Positions 61,846 through 64,000 of a stretch of DNA of 64,000 bases are shown piece by piece. The notes under the pieces were generated by a model that worked only from the letters and a program-made list of their open reading frames with translations, was not told where the DNA came from and made no database searches. Made by a program: the position numbers and the translations under genes. Position 1 is the first letter of the stretch. Each line of letters opens with the position of its first letter. The stretch covers positions 239,058 to 303,057 of the IMG/VR virus record IMGVR_UViG_3300027969_000039, one strand, 5' to 3'. This DNA comes from a virus.

Positions 61846-62103
61846 ATAAACGCAAAAAACACTATGTAATTTGCAGTTATTTTTAACCAGGACTAAATAG
61901 AATACTATGATGAATAAAACTTGTTACATGCCGAAACATACGGGGCTATGGTCTATAGAGACCTTAGCGGCCTTTGCGGTATCATATCCTACAAGTATTC
62001 GCGGGAATGATAACCAAAGAGGAGCCCGGGGAGAGGAATAACTAGTTACATCATAACAAAATTTATTCAACCCCTGGGAAACTAAAAAGTCTCAGGGGTT
62101 TTT
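61846..62103 (+). ncRNA. Putative structured small RNA (about 260 nt)
   Basis: It is bounded by a strong sigma70-type promoter and an intrinsic terminator. Inside, GGGCT (61943-61947) can pair with AGCCC (62023-62027), enclosing hairpins GGTCT-ATAG-AGACC (61950-61963) and ATTC-GCGG-GAAT (61997-62008). Local GC is higher than the surroundings. A 44-codon frame (61907-62041, starting MMNKTCYMPKH) is open through the same region but lacks a well-placed RBS, so an RNA function or a small peptide are both possible. No known RNA family was recognised. Confidence 0.45.
62069..62103 (+). terminator. Rho-independent terminator
   Basis: Stem aacccctg / caggggtt (62069-62076 with 62093-62100), extended by a G-T and two further pairs, followed by a run of five T. 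A smaller gttgt/acaac hairpin follows at 62105-62120. Confidence 0.85.
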
Positions 62104-62120
62104 CGTTGTATAAAAACAAC

Positions 62121-62411
62121 AAACAGAGTTTACAGTAAATGGATACTCTGATATACTAAGGGTTAATTAAGAAGCAACTACAAAGTTGCGTAGTGGAGAG
62201 TTAGATAGTGTGTATAGGTAACGAGGACCTAGTCTGCACTTAAAACATGGACGAACGGGCGGCCTAGAGGATGAAGTCTCTTTTGTGAGATGAAAAATTC
62301 TAGCGTATTGAAACATATTAAAACACGCCCCTAGTAGCAGTAGCGAATCAAGGGTGTAATGTTGAGTGTGTTTCAATACACACATTCGCAAGAGTGTGTT
62401 AACAAACATGT
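62121..62411 (+). other. Non-coding stretch with several hairpins before the tRNA array
   Basis: No credible gene was found on either strand. The stretch contains GCAACT-ACAA-AGTTGC (62174-62189), TAGGT/ACCTA near 62215-62231, CTAGA/TCTAG enclosing TCTC/GAGA (about 62263-62305) and ACACAC/GTGTGT (62378-62399). It could be a second structured RNA or a leader processed from the tRNA transcript. Confidence 0.35.
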
Positions 62412-62487
62412 TGGGGTGTCGCCTAGTGGCCTAAGGCAACGGTCTTTGAAATCGTCATCATGGGTTCGAATCCCATCTCCCCTGCCA
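62412..62487 (+). tRNA. tRNA-Gln (TTG)
   Basis: Cloverleaf with anticodon loop CTTTGAA (anticodon TTG), T-arm ATGGG-TTCGAAT-CCCAT, discriminator G and encoded CCA. The first pair is U1-U72, comparable to the weak U1-A72 of tRNA-Gln. Confidence 0.88.
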
Positions 62488-62494
62488 AATTTAT

Positions 62495-62573
62495 TCCGTA
62501 GAATCCGAGCATGGTGCACGGACTTGACTGTTAATCAATGACTAGCTGGGATCATTACCCAGATACGGAGCCA
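62495..62573 (+). tRNA. tRNA-Asn (GTT)
   Basis: Loop CTGTTAA gives anticodon GTT; T-arm CTGGG-ATCATTA-CCCAG; acceptor TCCGTA pairs with TACGGA; CCA is encoded. Confidence 0.85.
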
Positions 62574-62579
62574 ATTTTA

Positions 62580-62653
62580 GCCCTTTTCGTATAACGGTAT
62601 TACGCCTGTTTTGTAATCAGGATACGGCAGTTCAATTCTGTCATGGGGCACCA
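62580..62653 (+). tRNA. tRNA-Thr (TGT)
   Basis: Loop TTTGTAA gives anticodon TGT; acceptor GCCCTTT/ATGGGGC with one mismatch; CCA encoded. Followed directly by the first AGGATAG inverted-repeat element. Confidence 0.85.
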
Positions 62654-62658
62654 GTTTT

Positions 62659-62716
62659 AGGATAGCAACAGCAAATCAAAAAAACTTTCAACGTTTATGA
62701 AAAAAAATGCTATCCT
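62659..62716 (+). repeat. AGGATAG...CTATCCT inverted-repeat element, copy 1
   Basis: AGGATAGCA (62659-62667) pairs exactly with TGCTATCCT (62708-62716). The inner part is A-rich with a TTTCA/TGAAA hairpin. CAGCAAAT occurs at 62669, the same position relative to the left arm as in copy 2 at 62888. It may be an RNA-processing or termination signal, or a remnant of a lost tRNA-like insert. Confidence 0.7.
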
Positions 62717-62726
62717 GTTTTATTAT

Positions 62727-62800
62727 GCGTGGTTAGTTTAACGGAAAAATCAGTGGTTGCCAACTACTAGTCAAGGGTTCGACTCCCTTACCCCGCACCA
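62727..62800 (+). tRNA. tRNA-Gly (GCC)
   Basis: Anticodon loop TTGCCAA in stem AGTGG/CTACT; T-arm AAGGG-TTCGACT-CCCTT; acceptor GCGTGGT/ACCCCGC with one mismatch; CCA encoded. Confidence 0.88.
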
Positions 62801-62806
62801 ATTTTA

Positions 62807-62882
62807 TGCCTGGTTAGTTCAGCGGAAGAACGTCTGCCCGATTAGCGGAATGTCGTAGGTTCGACTCCTACACTAGGTACCA
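62807..62882 (+). tRNA. tRNA-Ile (GAT by position), loop with C33
   Basis: All arms are canonical: acceptor GCCTGGT/ACTAGGT, D-stem GTTC/GAAC, anticodon stem TCTGC/GCGGA, T-arm GTAGG/CCTAC, CCA encoded. The anticodon loop is CCGATTA, so position 34-36 is GAT, but position 33 is C instead of the near-universal U. A second, normal tRNA-Ile (GAT) lies at 63424. Confidence 0.75.
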
Positions 62883-62887
62883 GTTTA

Positions 62888-62998
62888 AGGATAGGTTCAG
62901 CAAATAATTTAACTACTACTCTGTAAAAGTAAAGGAACGGTTCGACTCCGTAGCCGCAAGGTTTGGTGTAACGGTAGCACTATGTTAAAAACTATCCT
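62888..62998 (+). tRNA. tRNA-Tyr-like element in circularly permuted order
   Basis: Inside an AGGATAG/CTATCCT repeat (62888-62894, 62992-62998) and an inner TTTAAC/GTTAAA pair (62908-62913, 62984-62989), the tRNA parts occur in permuted order. First comes an anticodon loop CTGTAAA (GTA, Tyr; 62921-62927) with TACT/AGTA stem, then T-arm ACGG-TTCGACT-CCGT (62937-62951), then AGCC-GCAA-GGTT, a 4-bp acceptor-like stem closed by a GNRA tetraloop. After two spacer bases follows D-arm GTGT-AACGGTA-GCAC (62966-62980). No CCA end is encoded. It may be a permuted tRNA precursor, a tRNA mimic or a decayed gene. Confidence 0.45.
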
Positions 62999-63008
62999 GT
63001 TATTTTAT

Positions 63009-63083
63009 ATTCCGTGAGGCAGCTGGCGTGGCCGATAGTCCTTCAAACTATTGAGATGGGATCAAAACCCATACGGAATACCA
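63009..63083 (+). tRNA. tRNA-Glu (TTC by position), loop with C33
   Basis: Perfect acceptor ATTCCGT/ACGGAAT and anticodon stem ATAGT/ACTAT around loop CCTTCAA; anticodon TTC by position, but base 33 is C. T-arm ATGGG-ATCAAAA-CCCAT and encoded CCA are normal. Confidence 0.78.
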
Positions 63084-63089
63084 ATCAAT

Positions 63090-63166
63090 GCGACCGTAAC
63101 TCAGCTGGATAGAGTACTAGGCTACGAACTTAGGAGTCGGGAGTTCGAATCTCTCCGGTCGCACCA
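63090..63166 (+). tRNA. tRNA-Arg (ACG)
   Basis: Perfect acceptor GCGACCG/CGGTCGC, loop CTACGAA with anticodon ACG, CCA encoded. Confidence 0.92.
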
Positions 63167-63170
63167 ATTT

Positions 63171-63244
63171 GCTCTTTTAGTATAAAGGTATTATAATACA
63201 TTGGTAATGTATAGACGCTGGATCGTTACCAGCAAGGAGCACCA
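63171..63244 (+). tRNA. tRNA-Thr (GGT)
   Basis: Acceptor GCTCTTT/AAGGAGC, perfect anticodon stem ATACA/TGTAT with loop TTGGTAA (GGT), T-arm GCTGG-ATCGTTA-CCAGC, CCA encoded. Its CCA is the first part of the next inverted-repeat arm. Confidence 0.9.
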
Positions 63245-63340
63245 TATAAGAACACACTGCTTGCCTGACTGCAAAAGTCGTGGTAAACTACAAGAGAAAG
63301 GGGTTCAAATCCCCGGGACTGGTAGTGTGTTTCTATATGG
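63242..63340 (+). other. tRNA-like element inside a 17-base inverted repeat
   Basis: Arms 63242-63258 and 63324-63340 are complementary except at two positions. Inside are a T-arm GGGG-TTCAAAT-CCCC (63300-63314), a hairpin GTGG-TAAA-CTAC, and a TGAC/GTCG stem with loop TGCAAAA; no regular D-arm is found. The inner part of the arms (ACACACT/AGTGTGT) could serve as an acceptor stem, but CCA is absent and 9 extra bases follow the T-arm. Candidate degenerate or rearranged tRNA (Cys- or Leu-like); identity not resolved. Confidence 0.4.
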
Positions 63341-63414
63341 TAATATAGCATAGTGGCTAATGCAACTGCTTCATACGCAGTCTATCGTTGGTTCGAGTCC
63401 AACTATTACCACCA
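63339..63414 (+). tRNA. tRNA-Met (CAT)
   Basis: Perfect acceptor GGTAATA/TATTACC, anticodon stem ACTGC/GCAGT with loop TTCATAC (CAT), CCA encoded. Could alternatively be a lysidine-modified Ile tRNA. Confidence 0.9.
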
Positions 63415-63423
63415 AACAATTTT

Positions 63424-63499
63424 GCCTCTATAACTCAGTTGGTAGAGTATCGTGTTGATAACGCGGAAGTCCTTGGTTCAAGTCCAAGTGGAGGCACCA
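63424..63499 (+). tRNA. tRNA-Ile (GAT)
   Basis: Acceptor GCCTCTA/TGGAGGC, loop TTGATAA with anticodon GAT and normal U33, CCA encoded. Confidence 0.9.
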
Positions 63500-63505
63500 A
63501 AATTT

Positions 63506-63579
63506 GGGCTGCTAGTATAATGGGATTACACTGGCCTTGCAAGTCAGTTATTGGGGTTCGATTCCCCAGCGGTCCACCA
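63506..63579 (+). tRNA. tRNA-Ala (TGC)
   Basis: Acceptor GGGCTGC/GCGGTCC, stem CTGGC/GTCAG with loop CTTGCAA (TGC), T-arm TGGGG-TTCGATT-CCCCA, CCA encoded. Confidence 0.88.
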
Positions 63580-63588
63580 AGTTTTTAT

Positions 63589-63697
63589 GGGTTGTCAAGG
63601 TTGGTCTCATGCACGGTGAATAGCCGTAGGAGCATTATCGAGTGTGCGCCACCGCACTCTTGGTCTGACAAGGGTTCAAGTCCCTTACAATCCACCA
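63589..63697 (+). tRNA. Over-long tRNA (109 nt), identity unresolved
   Basis: The ends are tRNA-like: acceptor GGGTTGT/ACAATCC, T-arm AAGGG-TTCAAGT-CCCTT, encoded CCA. The middle is too long for a type II tRNA and holds two stable hairpins, ACGG-TGAATAG-CCGT and GAGTGTG/CGCACTC, without a clear D-arm or standard anticodon loop. TTGTCA and TGACAA inside could also pair. It may carry an insertion or be rearranged like the two elements above. Confidence 0.45.
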
Positions 63698-63705
63698 AGT
63701 TTTAT

Positions 63706-63784
63706 CTGTGTGTGAGAAAGTCCGGTCTAATCTACTCGCCTTGGAAGTGAGAAATCGTAGGTTCAAATCCTACCGCACAGACCA
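63706..63784 (+). tRNA. tRNA-Pro (TGG)
   Basis: Acceptor CTGTGTG/CGCACAG, stem CTCGC/GTGAG with loop CTTGGAA (TGG), T-arm GTAGG-TTCAAAT-CCTAC, CCA encoded. Confidence 0.87.
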
Positions 63785-63793
63785 ATTATTTAC

Positions 63794-63870
63794 GGTGACC
63801 ATAGTGTAAAGGTTTAGCACCTCGCTCTGTGAAAGCGATAGAATGGGATCGTTCCCCATTGGTTACCCCA
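63794..63870 (+). tRNA. tRNA-His (GTG) with encoded G-1
   Basis: Acceptor GTGACCA/TGGTTAC, loop CTGTGAA in stem TCGCT/AGCGA (GTG). Base 63794 is G-1 opposite C73, the histidine identity pair; CCA encoded. Confidence 0.9.
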
Positions 63871-63875
63871 ATCAT

Positions 63876-63952
63876 GCCCTGGTAGCGCAATTGGTAGAGG
63901 CAATGGTCTAAGAAGCCATCAAGTGCGAGTTCGAATCTCGCCTAGGGCACCA
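63876..63952 (+). tRNA. tRNA with AAG anticodon (Leu by code), short variable loop
   Basis: Acceptor GCCCTGG/CTAGGGC, stem ATGGT/GCCAT with loop CTAAGAA giving AAG, T-arm GCGAG-TTCGAAT-CTCGC, CCA encoded. Leucine tRNAs normally have a long variable arm and rarely A34 in bacteria, so the amino acid identity is uncertain. Confidence 0.75.
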
Positions 63953-63963
63953 AACAAATTTAC

Positions 63964-64000
63964 GCCCCGCTGGACAAATCTGGCAAAGTCGCTTCTCTCA
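63964..64000 (+). tRNA. tRNA, 5' part only (cut by window end)
   Basis: Acceptor-like GCCCCGC, then D-arm GAC/GTC with a long D-loop containing GG, and the beginning of an anticodon arm. Counting from the D-arm, the anticodon would begin CA (Leu or Met or Val). Confidence 0.55.

Noticed and set aside
61907-62041. 44-codon plus-strand frame inside the putative small RNA
   Set aside because: Not annotated as a gene because the nearest purine-rich RBS candidate is too far from the start and the span folds well as RNA; kept as an alternative in the finding.
62167-62409. 80-residue minus-strand open frame in the gap before the tRNAs
   Set aside because: No RBS, overlaps several RNA hairpins, and has a composition unlike other genes here.

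Overview
The window looks like part of a large, AT-rich, T4-like tailed phage (myovirus) genome from an aquatic setting. The evidence is a class Ia ribonucleotide reductase pair with glutaredoxin, a PAAR spike-tip protein, very long modular tail fibres, a SleB-type lysis enzyme, a dense tRNA array, and repeated copies of the T4-type late promoter octamer TATAAATA or 7/8 variants in front of genes. The host cannot be named from this sequence; it is probably Gram-negative.

Layout. (1) 1-27604, plus strand: about 27 kb of adhesin genes. They are Asn/Gly/Ala-rich beta-repeat fibres, a 3009-residue collagen-like fibre with Gly-Ala-Thr triplets and a LamG-like lectin domain, a 2607-residue fibre mixing both repeat types, three short fibres with different C-terminal domains, and three tandem glycine-rich adhesins. 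(2) 27650-36344: small conserved phage genes, nrdA, a lipoprotein with a glucanase-like motif, nrdB, glutaredoxin, PAAR protein, a probable structural protein and a cell-wall hydrolase. (3) 36337-42092: auxiliary metabolic genes including an IscU scaffold, a diiron rubrerythrin with a separate rubredoxin gene, a DUF2061 membrane protein, an SDR-like protein, a fatty acid desaturase and two 2-oxoglutarate-dependent oxygenase homologues. (4) 42044-61751, almost all minus strand: a tightly overlapping block of about 20 genes with ten radical SAM proteins, one detached SPASM-like half, two QueC-like PP-loop ATPases, a tandem glycosyltransferase, a methyltransferase-like protein, an SDR, an Asp/Asn-hydroxylase-like oxygenase, a degenerate kinase-like protein and two unrecognised proteins with a glycine-rich N-terminal motif. 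One PLP-enzyme gene lies inside it on the plus strand. (5) 61752-64000: a divergent control region, a probable structured small RNA with its own sigma70-type promoter and terminator, an unexplained structured stretch, and a tRNA array (15 complete genes, one cut by the window end, and three odd tRNA-like elements) that continues past the window.

How the parts may work together (inference): regions 1 and 2 make host-binding and lysis components and supply deoxynucleotides. Region 4 looks like a phage-encoded biosynthetic or modification pathway built on [4Fe-4S] enzymes. The IscU, rubrerythrin/rubredoxin and glutaredoxin genes of regions 2 and 3 would fit as support for those oxygen-sensitive clusters. 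The radical SAM/PP-loop block and the abnormal tRNA-like elements (one reads as a circularly permuted tRNA-Tyr, two tRNAs have C33) are the best candidates for undescribed biology.
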